Source: Sphingomonadaceae bacterium
GTDB taxonomy: Bacteria; Pseudomonadota; Alphaproteobacteria; Sphingomonadales; Sphingomonadaceae
DNA length: 64,000 nt
Assembly (NCBI GenBank): GCA_947453945.1
Contig: CANGJB010000001.1
Coordinates: 62,001-126,000, forward strand
Reading direction: 5' to 3'
Positions 1 through 8,529 of the stretch are shown here, piece by piece (within the stretch, counting starts at the first letter, position 1; each line of letters starts with the position of its first letter). The notes under the pieces were generated by a model. That model was not told where the DNA came from. It saw only the letters and a list, made by a program, of their open reading frames with translations, and did no database searches. The position numbers were made by a program, and so were the translations under genes.

Positions 1-51
1 ATCGCTCAGATGGATGGTGGGCACCCAAAATCCTGTTGAGCCTGGCGTTAG

Positions 52-290
52 GCCGCACTCGCTGCGGCCGGGGAAGCGGAGAGCGCGCTCATGGCGCTGA
101 CCAACCGGGCTGCGCAGGCCGGTGCGCTCGACTTGGCGGCGAGCAAGTTCGCCATAGCCCAGAAACGCACGGAAGGAGCGTACAGGGCCGGTGCCGCCGG
201 CCTGATCGATGCGCTCTCGGTCGAATGCCAGTCGCTCGACGCGCAAGACCAGTTGCTGGTTGCGCGCGCTGCAACGGCGCAGTCAGGTGC
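52..290 (+). pseudogene. TolC/NodT-type outer-membrane efflux protein, C-terminal fragment
   Basis: Frame +1 reads about 80 residues resembling the last coiled-coil and beta segment of TolC-family efflux proteins: a GEAESALMAL stretch, then AYRAGAAGLIDALSVE and SLDAQDQLLVARAATAQ, which match the family pattern YRAG-(L/V)xDxLxVxxxQxxLLxAxDxLxxxRA. A stop at 49-51 blocks the frame upstream. After ATAQ the frame loses similarity, while frame 3 briefly reads AAAQVDSARTLPG before a stop at 330-332, suggesting a frameshift. This is a remnant, not a working gene. The family assignment is from motif memory only. Confidence 0.5.
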
Positions 291-429
291 GCCGCAGCCC
301 AAGTCGATTCCGCTCGAACGTTGCCGGGATGAGCATCAGACCCGTACCGCGCCGGGTGCCGGACTTCACTTGCATCTGGACCGCCGGAAAATGGTTCTAC
401 GCCGCTCGTGTGAACACGCAGACCACAAG

Positions 430-1182
430 CTAGCCGCCCGCAGCCTGCCGGCAGCGGGAAATCAAGCTCTTGAAATCGGCCATCTGCGCAAGGTTGGGCG
501 TACGCCCGGATGTGACCGCGAGAAAGAAGCTGTCGTACTTGGCTTCGAGGTCGGATAGCAGCACTGCCAGTGCCGGGGAGGCAGAAGCGGTTGCCGGGAC
601 AGTGGCGCCTGACGCTGCGGCGCCCGGTGCTGTTGCCACCGAAAGCTGGCGTTCCAGCTCCTGCCGCCGCCGGATTTCCTGCTTCAGTTCATCCTCGAGA
701 TCGGCCAAAGTCAAAGACCGCAATGTCACCCGTTCATCGAGCGCCGCATTGGCGCGCTTTAGCTGGCTGGCGTCCTTGCGCTTGGCCAGCTGGGTTTCGA
801 TGCGCGCTCGCAGGACGTCAAAATCGATGGGCTTGGTCACATAGTCATCCGCGCCTGCTTCGAGCGCCTCAATCGTGGCCTCACCTTCAGCGCGGGCTGT
901 CACCATGATCACCGGAACTTCGCGCGTCTCGTTCTTGCCGCGCAGTTCGTGGAGCACTTCGATGCCGTTCATTTGCGGCATCATGTAGTCGAGCAGAATG
1001 ATTTCCGGCATCGTACGCGCGACCAGCGCGAGCGCGGCCGGGCCGCTATCGACGCTGATCACGCTGTAGCCGAACTTTTCGAGGCGGCGGGCCAGCACGG
1101 CGCGGTTTGCTTCCATGTCATCAACAACGAGGATCGTTGTCACACTGGCGTCCGCCGGGTTGAAGGGGGGCAAAGCAGTCAT
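430..1182 (-). CDS. Response regulator (receiver domain plus C-terminal coiled coil)
   Basis: A 250-residue protein with an N-terminal CheY-like receiver of about 125 residues: acidic pair D21-D22, phospho-acceptor D65 in ILLDYMMPQMNG, T95 in VIMVTA and K117 in YVTKPID. Residues 140-182 form a heptad-like, charged coiled coil (ELKQEIRRRQELERQL), and a low-complexity Ala/Ser linker and short helical tail follow. No DNA-binding or GGDEF domain is seen, so output is probably by protein contact, as in receiver-coil proteins that serve a histidine kinase. It overlaps by 4 bp the truncated receiver upstream, implying co-transcription. The cognate kinase is not in the window. Confidence 0.85.
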   Translation of the reverse strand: MTALPPFNPADASVTTILVVDDMEANRAVLARRLEKFGYSVISVDSGPAALALVARTMPEIILLDYMMPQMNGIEVLHELRGKNETREVPVIMVTARAEGEATIEALEAGADDYVTKPIDFDVLRARIETQLAKRKDASQLKRANAALDERVTLRSLTLADLEDELKQEIRRRQELERQLSVATAPGAAASGATVPATASASPALAVLLSDLEAKYDSFFLAVTSGRTPNLAQMADFKSLISRCRQAAGG

Positions 1183-1535
1183 GCGGCTTCTCCGCTGAGA
1201 GGCGCGCCACCGGCATGGGCGCGTGCAAGAGTATCGGCCAGCTTGCGCGGCGAGAGCCCGTTCTTGGGCAACAGCCGCACCACCTTGCCATCGAGCTGGC
1301 GGGTCTCATCCTCGTCCAGCACCTTGCCCGTGACCACAATGACGCGCGGGCGCACCGCTTCGGGCATCGCCGTGATGGAATCGACCAGCTGGAAACCGTC
1401 GATATCGGGCATCCTGAGGTCCGTGATGACATAGCCGAAATCGCTCTCATCGAGCGCGGCTGGACGAGCAATCATTCGAGGAAGTGCAGAGACGCCTAGC
1501 GTCTGCATTTGTGCTTGAAATGATCCGCACCCCAC
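1179..1535 (-). CDS. 5'-truncated receiver domain (remnant of a hybrid kinase or response regulator)
   Basis: The C-terminal two thirds are a receiver domain: D39 in VITDLRMPDIDGF, T69 in VIVVTGK and K91 in RLLPKNG. The usual first beta strand and the acidic DD pair are missing, and residues 1-28 show no similarity to a receiver, so the frame seems to be a fusion of foreign sequence to a decapitated domain. In intact loci such a domain is often the C-terminus of a hybrid histidine kinase, with the next gene being the partner regulator. Without the acidic pair it is unlikely to be phosphorylated normally. Confidence 0.55.
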   Translation of the reverse strand: MGCGSFQAQMQTLGVSALPRMIARPAALDESDFGYVITDLRMPDIDGFQLVDSITAMPEAVRPRVIVVTGKVLDEDETRQLDGKVVRLLPKNGLSPRKLADTLARAHAGGAPLSGEAA

Positions 1536-1784
1536 CCAACGTCCAAACTAGTATGTACTGAGGAAGCACGGGTCCCATCTCAGCAAAGCGGGGGGTGCCA
1601 CCCCGGTAGGGTCTGGCTGGTCAGGATTCTTGATGGGGGTGGGGGGTAGGCGAAGCGCGAGGTAGGTGGTGGGTGGCGACCCTCGGGCCTGCAAGCACCG
1701 CCCACAGGGCGGCTAAACCCGGTACCAGTTTTTCATACTTTTTTCATAAGAATAATCACCATCTTTCTTAAGTCATTGAAAAGA
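1536..1784. other. Intergenic region, no gene recognised
   Basis: About 250 bp between the truncated receiver and the 3' end of tRNA-Val. It contains a G-rich stretch around 1625-1680 (repeated GGTGG/GGGG words) and an A/T-rich stretch at 1730-1780. No frame shows recognisable protein similarity. It lies on the 3' side of the tRNA, where integrative elements usually insert, but no integrase is present in the window. Confidence 0.5.
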
Positions 1785-1859
1785 TGGTGGGCGCGGCAGG
1801 GATTGAACCTGCGACCCCACCCGTGTGAAGGGTGTGCTCTACCACTGAGCTACGCGCCC
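1785..1859 (-). tRNA. tRNA-Val (anticodon CAC), CCA encoded
   Basis: On the minus strand the sequence starts GGGCGCGTAGCTCAGTGGTA and ends CGCGCCC-A-CCA, giving a 7-bp acceptor stem (GGGCGCG/CGCGCCC), an encoded CCA and discriminator A. The anticodon stem is CACCC/GGGTG around the 7-nt loop TTCACAC, so the anticodon is CAC (valine, GTG codons). The T arm contains the canonical GGTTCAATCCC. All arms fold without mismatch as far as can be seen by eye. Confidence 0.97.
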
Positions 1860-1964
1860 GCTGGGCCTGCCAAAACAGAAAGGTTGGCCGCCAGACAGGC
1901 GCGGGCCTCTGCCATGGCGGCGCTTGATTGACAAGTGGGGGGATCAAGATATTTGGCTTGGCCC

Positions 1965-2282
1965 ATGACCGAAGAAGCATCAGCACCCGAATCCGCCGCT
2001 CCCGCCGCCATGACTGGGCCGGACGTGCCCCCCGATCACCTCGCGATCAATCCGCGCAGTCCGTTCTTCGATGCGGAGAAGCTGCGCCGGGGCATCGGCA
2101 TCCGCTTCAAGGGCACCGTCCGCCGCAACGTCGAGGAGTATTCCATCTCCGAGGGCTGGGTGCGCGTGCAGGCCGGCAAGACCATGGACCGCAAGGGCAA
2201 CCCCCTCACGCTCAAGCTCTCCGGCCCGGTGGAAGCCTGGTACGAGGATCTGGGCGAGGACGCACCGGTCGCGAAGCTGTGA
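1965..2282 (+). CDS. DUF3297 family protein
   Basis: A small protein of about 105 residues. The core DHLAINPRSPFFDAEKL, then GIGIRFKGTVRRNVEEYSIS, EGWVRVQAGKTMDRKGNPLT and GPVEAWYEDLGEDAPVAKL is the highly conserved DUF3297 fold found across proteobacteria; its function is unknown. An in-frame GTG at 1935 would add MGGSRYLAWP, but the ATG at 1965 gives the usual acidic N-terminus and is preferred. It lies just after the tRNA and ends 1 bp before the convergent LysR gene. Confidence 0.88.
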   Translation: MTEEASAPESAAPAAMTGPDVPPDHLAINPRSPFFDAEKLRRGIGIRFKGTVRRNVEEYSISEGWVRVQAGKTMDRKGNPLTLKLSGPVEAWYEDLGEDAPVAKL

Positions 2283-2283
2283 T

Positions 2284-3177
2284 CTAGGCCGGCAGGAGCC
2301 GGCCTCTTTCGCGCTCAACCAGCGCCGTTAGCCAAACTTTGAACGCCTGAACCCGCGCTAGCGCGTGGGTGTCCTTGTGCATGACCAGCCAGAACGAGCG
2401 GGTGATGCGGCGTTCCGGCAGCACCGGCACAAGCCTTGGGTCGGCGTCACCTATAAAGCACGGCAGCACACCGATCCCGGCACCTGCGGCTATCAGGCGG
2501 TGCTGCGCATTGATCGAGGATGAGCGGACCGTGGCCGCAAGGCCGGGTTCGATTTCCGCAAGGTACCGCAGCTCGGGCGCATAAAGCAGATCGGGAACAT
2601 AGCCGACAAGCGCATGCCCCCGCGCGAGATCGCCTGCGCGCCGCAACGGGGCATGGCCCGCAAGGTAACCGGGCGCTGCATAGAGCCGCAGATGATAGTC
2701 CGAGAGCTTGCCCGCGATGACCGGCCCCGCGCGCGGGCGTGAGAGCGTGACGGCAAGATCCGCCTCGCGCTTCGAAGGGCTGAGAAAGCCCGATGAGGCG
2801 ACCAGGTCGATCACCAGCCGGGGGTGCTCTGCGGTGAAACCGGCTAGCGCGGGCGCCACGATCCAGCTGGCAAAGCCTTCCGAGAGGCTGACCCGCAGCA
2901 GGCCCGCCGGGCCGCCGCCGCCATGTTCGGCTATGCGGCTGGCGGCGCGCTCCATCGCTTCCACCTCCACCAGCATGGCCTCGCCCGCTTCGGTGAGGAC
3001 TTGCCCCTCACGCGTCTGCTCGAACAAGGTGGCGCCGATGCGGGTTTCGAGCCGGCGCAGGCGGCGGCCCATGGTGGTGGCATCGACGCCCATGGCCTGC
3101 GCCGCACGGGCAAGCTGCCCGGCGCGTGCGATAGACAAGAAGGTCTGGAAATCGCTCCAGTCGGGTGGCTGCATCAT
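2284..3177 (-). CDS. LysR-family transcriptional regulator
   Basis: About 297 residues. The N-terminal winged helix-turn-helix is typical of LysR proteins (FQTFLSIARAGQLARAAQAM, then TTMGRRLRRLE and LFEQTREGQVLTEAGEAM), followed by a periplasmic-binding-protein-like effector domain. An upstream ATG at 3195 is possible; the ATG at 3177 is preferred because a GAGGTAGG purine stretch precedes it. It is transcribed divergently from mmsA over about 90 bp, the classical arrangement for a LysR activator of the adjacent operon, so it probably controls the valine/isobutyryl-CoA genes in response to a pathway intermediate. That regulatory link is inference. Confidence 0.88.
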   Translation of the reverse strand: MMQPPDWSDFQTFLSIARAGQLARAAQAMGVDATTMGRRLRRLETRIGATLFEQTREGQVLTEAGEAMLVEVEAMERAASRIAEHGGGGPAGLLRVSLSEGFASWIVAPALAGFTAEHPRLVIDLVASSGFLSPSKREADLAVTLSRPRAGPVIAGKLSDYHLRLYAAPGYLAGHAPLRRAGDLARGHALVGYVPDLLYAPELRYLAEIEPGLAATVRSSSINAQHRLIAAGAGIGVLPCFIGDADPRLVPVLPERRITRSFWLVMHKDTHALARVQAFKVWLTALVERERGRLLPA

Positions 3178-3267
3178 TGCAGGCCTACCTCGCATTTTCT
3201 CATCTTGCTTGCAATTGATCCGGGGTGCAGGAGGCCCCTCATATTAGGCAGGAAAGGAACCAAACCC

Positions 3268-4764
3268 ATGCGCCAGATCGATCATTTCATTGTCGGCGGC
3301 TCCGGCGGGGCTCCCGCGCGCAAGGGCCCGGTGTTCGATCCCAACACAGGCGCAGTGCAGGCCGAAGTGGCGCTGGGCACGGCTGATACGCTGGAGCGCG
3401 CCGTGCAGGCCGCACTCGCTGCGCAGCCTGCCTGGGCCGCGGTGAACCCGCAGCGCCGCGCCCGCGTGATGTTCGAATTCAAGCGGCTGGTCGAGGCCAA
3501 CATGGAAGAGCTGGCGCACCTGCTCTCTTCCGAGCACGGCAAGGTCATCGCCGACTCGCGCGGTGATATCCAGCGCGGGCTCGAAGTGATCGAGTTCTGC
3601 TGCGGCATCCCGCACGTGCTGAAGGGCGAATACACGCAAGGCGCAGGCCCGGGCATCGATATCTATTCGATGCGCCAGCCGATCGGCATCGGCGCCGGCA
3701 TTACCCCGTTCAACTTCCCGGGCATGATCCCGCTGTGGATGTCGGGCGTGGCCATCGCCACCGGCAACGCCTTCATCATCAAGCCATCCGAGCGCGATCC
3801 TTCGGTGCCGGTGCGCTTTGCCGAATTGTTCCTTGAGGCGGGGCTGCCCGAGGGCATCTGCCAGGTCGTCCACGGTGACAAGGAAATGGTCGACGCGATC
3901 CTCGATCACCCGGCGATCGGGGCTATCAGCTTCGTCGGTTCGTCCGATATCGCGCACTACGTTTACAACCGCGGAGTCGCCGCCGGAAAGCGCGTGCAGG
4001 CGATGGGCGGGGCCAAGAACCACGGCATCGTGATGCCCGACGCCGATCTCGATCAGGTGGTAAACGACCTCGCCGGTGCCGCGTTCGGTTCGGCTGGCGA
4101 GCGCTGCATGGCGCTGCCGGTGGTCGTGCCGGTGGGCGACGAGACCGCCGAGCGCCTGAAGGCCAAGCTGATCCCCGCGATCGAGGCGCTGCGTGTCGGC
4201 ATCTCGACCGACGCCGATTGCCACTACGGCCCGGTCGTCACGGCCACGCACAAGGCCAGCATCGAGCGCTGGATCGGCCGCTGCGAGGAAGAAGGCGGCG
4301 AGATCGTGATCGACGGCCGCGGCTTCACGCTGCAGGGCCACGAGAACGGCTTCTTCGTCGGCCCCACGCTGATCGATCACGTGACGGCGGACATGGAGAG
4401 CTACAAGAACGAGATCTTCGGTCCCGTGCTGCAGATCGTGCGTGCCAAGGATTTCGAGGAGGCGCTCGCGCTGCCTTCGAAGCACCAATACGGCAACGGC
4501 GTCGCGCTGTTCACGCGCAGCGGCAACGCGGCGCGCGAGTTCGCGGCGCGGGTGAACGTGGGCATGGTCGGCATCAACGTGCCGATCCCGGTGCCGGTGG
4601 CCTATCACACCTTTGGCGGCTGGAAGCGGTCTGCCTTTGGCGACACCAACCAGCACGGCATGGAAGGCGTGAAGTTTTGGACCAAGGTCAAGACTGTCAC
4701 GCAGCGCTGGCCGGATGGCCTGCCCGACAGCGGGAACGCGTTCGTCATCCCGACGATGGCGTAA
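3268..4764 (+). CDS. mmsA: Methylmalonate-semialdehyde dehydrogenase (CoA-acylating)
   Basis: 498 residues, the normal family length. Converts methylmalonate semialdehyde, NAD+ and CoA to propionyl-CoA in the last step of valine catabolism. Visible features: TPFNFPGMIPLW (about 146-157), the nucleotide-binding FVGSS (222-226) and catalytic C280 in FGSAGERCMAL, the hallmark context of MmsA rather than generic aldehyde dehydrogenases. The ATG at 3268 follows an AGGAAAGG ribosome site at 3250-3257; the open frame extends far upstream, but those residues are not family sequence. First gene of a seven-gene operon whose other members perform the preceding valine steps. A TTGATC...CATATT pair between it and lysR is a weak promoter candidate. 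Confidence 0.95.
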   Translation: MRQIDHFIVGGSGGAPARKGPVFDPNTGAVQAEVALGTADTLERAVQAALAAQPAWAAVNPQRRARVMFEFKRLVEANMEELAHLLSSEHGKVIADSRGDIQRGLEVIEFCCGIPHVLKGEYTQGAGPGIDIYSMRQPIGIGAGITPFNFPGMIPLWMSGVAIATGNAFIIKPSERDPSVPVRFAELFLEAGLPEGICQVVHGDKEMVDAILDHPAIGAISFVGSSDIAHYVYNRGVAAGKRVQAMGGAKNHGIVMPDADLDQVVNDLAGAAFGSAGERCMALPVVVPVGDETAERLKAKLIPAIEALRVGISTDADCHYGPVVTATHKASIERWIGRCEEEGGEIVIDGRGFTLQGHENGFFVGPTLIDHVTADMESYKNEIFGPVLQIVRAKDFEEALALPSKHQYGNGVALFTRSGNAAREFAARVNVGMVGINVPIPVPVAYHTFGGWKRSAFGDTNQHGMEGVKFWTKVKTVTQRWPDGLPDSGNAFVIPTMA

Positions 4765-4767
4765 GCC

Positions 4768-5151
4768 TTGTCCAAGACGCGGGTTTCCAGTGGCTCTCCG
4801 CTTGAACCAGTGATCGGCTTCTCCCGGGCAATCCGCACGGGAAAGCAGATCATGGTGGCGGGCACAGCGCCGATCGAGCCGGATGGCACGAGCACGCCGG
4901 GCGACGCAGCAGCGCAGATGGAGCGCTGCTGCGCCATCGTGGCGCAGGCGATTGCCGACCTTGGCGGGAACATTGCCGATACCGTGCGAACCTGTATCTA
5001 CCTTACCGACCGGGCGGATTTCGCAGCGGTTGCGCCGATCCACGGCAAGTGGTTCGGGGAAGCGCGGCCGGCGACCACGACCGTGATCGTGTCCGGATTT
5101 GTGCGTCCGGAATGGAAAGTGGAAATCGAAGCCGAAGTGATGGAACCATGA
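4768..5151 (+). CDS. RidA/YjgF/YER057c family protein (enamine/imine deaminase-like)
   Basis: 127 residues with a TTG start 3 bp after mmsA. The family signature is present: FSRAIRTGKQIMVAGTAPIE at the N-terminus, the RPATTTVIV segment containing the substrate-carboxylate arginine, and the closing strand EIEAEVMEP. RidA proteins hydrolyse reactive enamine/imine intermediates released by PLP enzymes; many divergent Rid-family members sit in catabolic operons with unknown substrates. Its place between mmsA and the acyl-CoA dehydrogenase suggests clearance of a side product of branched-chain metabolism. Its stop overlaps the next start (ATGA). Confidence 0.88.
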   Translation: MSKTRVSSGSPLEPVIGFSRAIRTGKQIMVAGTAPIEPDGTSTPGDAAAQMERCCAIVAQAIADLGGNIADTVRTCIYLTDRADFAAVAPIHGKWFGEARPATTTVIVSGFVRPEWKVEIEAEVMEP

Positions 5152-6293
5152 CCGAACAGTTCGCCCTGACCGAAGACCAGATCGCCATTCAAGAGATGGC
5201 GCGGCGTTTCACCGCCGATGCGATCACGCCATTTGCCGCGCAGTGGGACGAGGAACACAGCTTCCCGCTCGACACGATCAGAGCCGCAGCGGAGCTCGGT
5301 TTTGCCTCGATCTATGTGAGCGAGGAGAGCGGCGGCATCGGGCTAGGGCGGTTGGACGCAGCGCTGATCATGGAAGCCATGGCCTATGGCTGCCCGACGA
5401 CGAGCGCGTTCATCTCGATCCACAACATGGCCTCGTGGATGATCGACCGGTTCGGTGGAGACGATATCAAGGCGCGCTATCTTCCTTCGCTCATCACCAT
5501 GGAGAAGATCGCTAGCTACTGCCTCACCGAGCCCGGCTCGGGATCGGATGCAGCGGCGCTGCGCACCACGGCGCGGCTTGAGGGCGACCACTATGTCGTC
5601 AACGGCACCAAGCAGTTCATCTCGGGCGGCGGTGTCAGCGATATCTACGTCACGATGGTGCGGACCGGCGATGCAGGCCCCAAAGGCATTTCGTGCCTGG
5701 TGATCGACAAGGGTACACCCGGCCTCAGCTTCGGCGCGCCAGAGCGCAAGCTGGGCTGGAATGCCTCGCCCACGGCGCAGGTAATCTTCGAAAATGTGAA
5801 GGTGCCTGTGGCCAACCGCGTCGGCGCGGAAGGCGACGGTTTCCGTTTCGCTATGGCTGGGCTCGATGGTGGGCGGCTCAATATCGGGGCCTGCTCGCTG
5901 GGCGGTGCGCAGCGCTGTCTGGACGAGGCGATCAAGTATTCCAAGGAGCGCAGCCAGTTCGGCCAGCCCATCGCCGATTTCCAGAACACCCAGTTCGCGC
6001 TGGCCGACATGGCAACTGAGCTCGAAGCCGCGCGTGCGCTGCTCTATCTGGCGGCGGCGAAAGTCACTGCAAACGCGCCCGACAAGACGCGCTTTTCCGC
6101 CATGGCCAAGCGCTTTGCCACCGACACCGGCTCGTCGGTGGTCGACCGCGCACTGCAGGTGTTTGGCGGCTACGGCTATTTGAAGGACTATCCGATCGAG
6201 CGCTTCTGGCGTGACCTTCGGGTGCACCGCATTCTGGAAGGCACCAACGAAGTGATGAAAATGATCATCGGCCGCGATCTGCTGCGCCAATGA
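5148..6293 (+). CDS. Acyl-CoA dehydrogenase, probably isobutyryl-CoA dehydrogenase
   Basis: 381 residues with all ACAD blocks: YCLTEPGSGSDAAAL, the FAD-adjacent GTKQFISGGGVSD, RSQFGQPIADFQ, VFGGYGYLKDYPIERFWRD and the C-terminal RILEGTNEVMK, where E364 lies at the position of the catalytic base in short- and medium-chain ACADs. The flanking mmsA, hydrolase, hydratase and mmsB genes make isobutyryl-CoA to methacrylyl-CoA the most likely reaction, with electrons passed to ETF. The start at 5148 overlaps the upstream stop; a longer frame from 5049 would overlap the RidA gene and lacks family similarity. Confidence 0.92.
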   Translation: MTEQFALTEDQIAIQEMARRFTADAITPFAAQWDEEHSFPLDTIRAAAELGFASIYVSEESGGIGLGRLDAALIMEAMAYGCPTTSAFISIHNMASWMIDRFGGDDIKARYLPSLITMEKIASYCLTEPGSGSDAAALRTTARLEGDHYVVNGTKQFISGGGVSDIYVTMVRTGDAGPKGISCLVIDKGTPGLSFGAPERKLGWNASPTAQVIFENVKVPVANRVGAEGDGFRFAMAGLDGGRLNIGACSLGGAQRCLDEAIKYSKERSQFGQPIADFQNTQFALADMATELEAARALLYLAAAKVTANAPDKTRFSAMAKRFATDTGSSVVDRALQVFGGYGYLKDYPIERFWRDLRVHRILEGTNEVMKMIIGRDLLRQ

Positions 6294-6703
6294 TTGCAAG
6301 CCGCCTCGCTATGGTCACCATCGTGGTGCCGGATTACGACGCGGGACTGGCATTCTTCGTCGGCAAGCTGGGATTTGCCCTTGTTGAGGATACCACGCTT
6401 GATGCGAAAAAACGCTGGGTGGTTGTCTCGCCGGGGAATGGCGCGCAGCTGCTGCTTGCCCGCGCTGCCAATGATGATCAGGCCTCGGCGATTGGCCGAC
6501 AGGCTGGCGGGCGCGTCGGGTTTTTTCTGCATACGGACGATATCGCGCAAAGCCTCGCCTTGCTGACCAAGGCCGGAGTTGAGATCGTTCGCCCGGTGTC
6601 CCGCGAAGCTTATGGTGCGGTGCTGGTGTTCCGCGATCCCTTCGGCAATTTGTGGGATCTCATCGAACCCGCTGCCTCATCCAAAGTAGAGAAAGCTGCA
6701 TGA
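6290..6703 (+). CDS. VOC (glyoxalase/bleomycin resistance) family protein
   Basis: 137 residues forming one pair of beta-alpha-beta-beta-beta modules: MVTIVVPDYDAGLAFFVGKLGF at the N-terminus and GAVLVFRDPFGNLWDLIEP at the C-terminus, the usual VOC closing strand with a candidate metal ligand glutamate. The N-terminal His ligand of true glyoxalases is not evident. It is coupled to both neighbours by ATGA overlaps, so it is translated with the valine genes. Its substrate is unknown; it is not one of the canonical enzymes of the pathway and may handle a reactive by-product such as methacrylyl-CoA adducts (speculative). Confidence 0.8.
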   Translation: MIASRLAMVTIVVPDYDAGLAFFVGKLGFALVEDTTLDAKKRWVVVSPGNGAQLLLARAANDDQASAIGRQAGGRVGFFLHTDDIAQSLALLTKAGVEIVRPVSREAYGAVLVFRDPFGNLWDLIEPAASSKVEKAA

Positions 6704-7746
6704 CCGACGACCTTCTCGTTCGCATTGAGGGTGCCTGCGGCGTCCTCTCGCTCAATCGCCCCAAGGCGATCCATGCGCTGAACCATAGCATGGTGGTGGC
6801 GATGACCGAGGCGCTGCTGGCGTGGCGCGATGATCCGGCGGTTCAGGCCGTTATCATCGACCATTCCGAGGGCCGGGGCTTCTGCGCGGGCGGTGATATC
6901 GCGTTCCTGCGCAATTCGGCGCTGACCGACGAGGGTGCGGGCGGGCGCAATTTCTTCTTCGACGAATACCGCCTCAACCACCTGATCATGACCTATGAAA
7001 AGCCCATCGTGGCCTTCATGGACGGGATCACCATGGGCGGCGGCGTGGGCCTTGCCGATCCGGCGCGCTTTCGTGTCGCGACCGAGAACACCCGGCTCGC
7101 CATGCCCGAAACCGGCATAGGCCTGTTCCCGGACGTGGGCGGTGGTTGGTTCCTTTCGCGCATGAAGGGGCGGCTTGGGCAGTATCTGGCGCTGACGGGC
7201 GCGCGGATGGACGGGGCGGATTGCCTCTGGGCAGGTTCGGCTACGCACTACCTTCCAGCCGAAGCGCTGGCTGAGGCCAAGGCGCGGATTGCCGCCGAGC
7301 CGGGCAATATCGCCGCCACCCTCCATAGCCTTGCTGCTGTGCCGCCCGCGCCCAAGATTGCCGGCCATGCCGATGATATCGCGCGCCTGTTCGCCTCGGA
7401 TCGCTATGAGGAGATTCTCGCCGCGCTCGCAGCCGATGGCAGCGAATTTGCCGCCGCCACGCTCACTGCGCTCCACACCAAGAGCCCGCAAACATGCAAG
7501 GTTGCGCTGCGCCAGCTCGCCACCAGCCTGACGCTTCCCGATTTCGCCGCCAACATGGTCATGGAATATCGCATCGGCGCACGCGTGCTCGTGCGGCCCG
7601 ATTTTGCGGAAGGGGTGCGCGCGGTGATCGTGGACAAGGACAATGCGCCCAAGTGGAACCCCGCCACGCCTGAAGGTGTGACCACCGATATGCTGGACGC
7701 GATTTTCGCGCCCCTGCCTGCAAACGAGGAATGGAGCCCGCTATGA
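6700..7746 (+). CDS. 3-hydroxyisobutyryl-CoA hydrolase
   Basis: 348 residues, longer than a simple enoyl-CoA hydratase and typical of the HIBCH branch of the crotonase superfamily. The diagnostic segments are [15 protein letters not shown] (oxyanion-hole loop), [14 protein letters not shown], and [20 protein letters not shown] containing the hydrolase-specific Glu and Asp. It cleaves 3-hydroxyisobutyryl-CoA to 3-hydroxyisobutyrate, the CoA-release step before MmsB. The start at 6700 overlaps the VOC stop. The same call is supported by its position between an ACAD and an enoyl-CoA hydratase. Confidence 0.92.
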   Translation: MTDDLLVRIEGACGVLSLNRPKAIHALNHSMVVAMTEALLAWRDDPAVQAVIIDHSEGRGFCAGGDIAFLRNSALTDEGAGGRNFFFDEYRLNHLIMTYEKPIVAFMDGITMGGGVGLADPARFRVATENTRLAMPETGIGLFPDVGGGWFLSRMKGRLGQYLALTGARMDGADCLWAGSATHYLPAEALAEAKARIAAEPGNIAATLHSLAAVPPAPKIAGHADDIARLFASDRYEEILAALAADGSEFAAATLTALHTKSPQTCKVALRQLATSLTLPDFAANMVMEYRIGARVLVRPDFAEGVRAVIVDKDNAPKWNPATPEGVTTDMLDAIFAPLPANEEWSPL

Positions 7747-8525
7747 CATTCGAGACGATTCTGGTCGAACAGCGCGATGCCGTCACGCTGATCACGCTCA
7801 ACCGCCCCAAGTCCTTGAACGCGCTCAATTCGCAGGTTCTCGAAGAGCTGATCACGGCCTTTGCGGCTTATGAGGCCGATCCCACCCAGCGCTGCGCGGT
7901 GCTGACGGGTTCGGGCGAGAAGGCCTTTGCGGCGGGCGCGGATATCAAGGAAATGGCCGACAAGGCCGCGACCGATTTCTACACCGGCGACTTCTTCTCG
8001 CGCTGGACCAGCCATCTGGTGAAGACCACGCGCAAGCCGTGGATCGCGGCGGTGAACGGCTTCGCGCTCGGCGGCGGGTGCGAGCTGGCGATGATGGCCG
8101 ATTTCATCATTGCCTCTGAAAACGCCAAGTTCGGCCAGCCCGAGATCAAGCTCGGCGTTGCGCCCGGCATGGGCGGCTCGCAGCGGCTGACCCGCGCGGT
8201 GGGCAAGGCTAAGGCGATGGACATGTGCCTCACCAGCCGGATGATGGATGCAGTGGAAGCCGAGCGTTCGGGCCTCGTCAGCCGCGTCGTGCCGCTGGCC
8301 TCGCTGGTCGAGGAAGCTGTGGCCGCCGCCGCCGTGATTGCGGCGATGCCGCCGGTCGCCACCATCGCCAACAAGGAAATGGTGAATGCCGCGTTCGAGC
8401 TGACGCTCGATCAGGGCCTGCTGTTCGAACGCCGCGTCTTCCAGATCCTCACCGCGACCGAGGACAAGGCCGAAGGCATGGCCGCCTTCATCGAAAAGCG
8501 CCCCGGCGTGTGGAAGGGAAAATAA
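7743..8525 (+). CDS. Enoyl-CoA hydratase (methacrylyl-CoA hydration likely)
   Basis: 260 residues, standard length for a hexameric crotonase. Motifs: [10 protein letters not shown] (oxyanion hole), [16 protein letters not shown] with the first catalytic Glu, and [20 protein letters not shown] with the second. The C-terminal [26 protein letters not shown] is typical. It would hydrate methacrylyl-CoA to 3-hydroxyisobutyryl-CoA, supplying the hydrolase encoded just upstream with which it overlaps by 4 bp. These enzymes are often promiscuous, so other short enoyl-CoAs are possible. Confidence 0.92.
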   Translation: MTFETILVEQRDAVTLITLNRPKSLNALNSQVLEELITAFAAYEADPTQRCAVLTGSGEKAFAAGADIKEMADKAATDFYTGDFFSRWTSHLVKTTRKPWIAAVNGFALGGGCELAMMADFIIASENAKFGQPEIKLGVAPGMGGSQRLTRAVGKAKAMDMCLTSRMMDAVEAERSGLVSRVVPLASLVEEAVAAAAVIAAMPPVATIANKEMVNAAFELTLDQGLLFERRVFQILTATEDKAEGMAAFIEKRPGVWKGK

Positions 8526-8529
8526 ACCC

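Noticed and set aside
3244-5043. A 599-residue open frame on the minus strand over mmsA and ridA
   Set aside because: It is the antisense shadow of high-GC codons: rich in Arg, His and Asp, no domain, and the plus strand carries clear mmsA and RidA motifs.
6290-6703. Extradiol ring-cleavage dioxygenase (also considered for 61440-61973)
   Set aside because: The VOC fold is shared, but neither protein shows the His-His-Glu set and length of extradiol dioxygenases.
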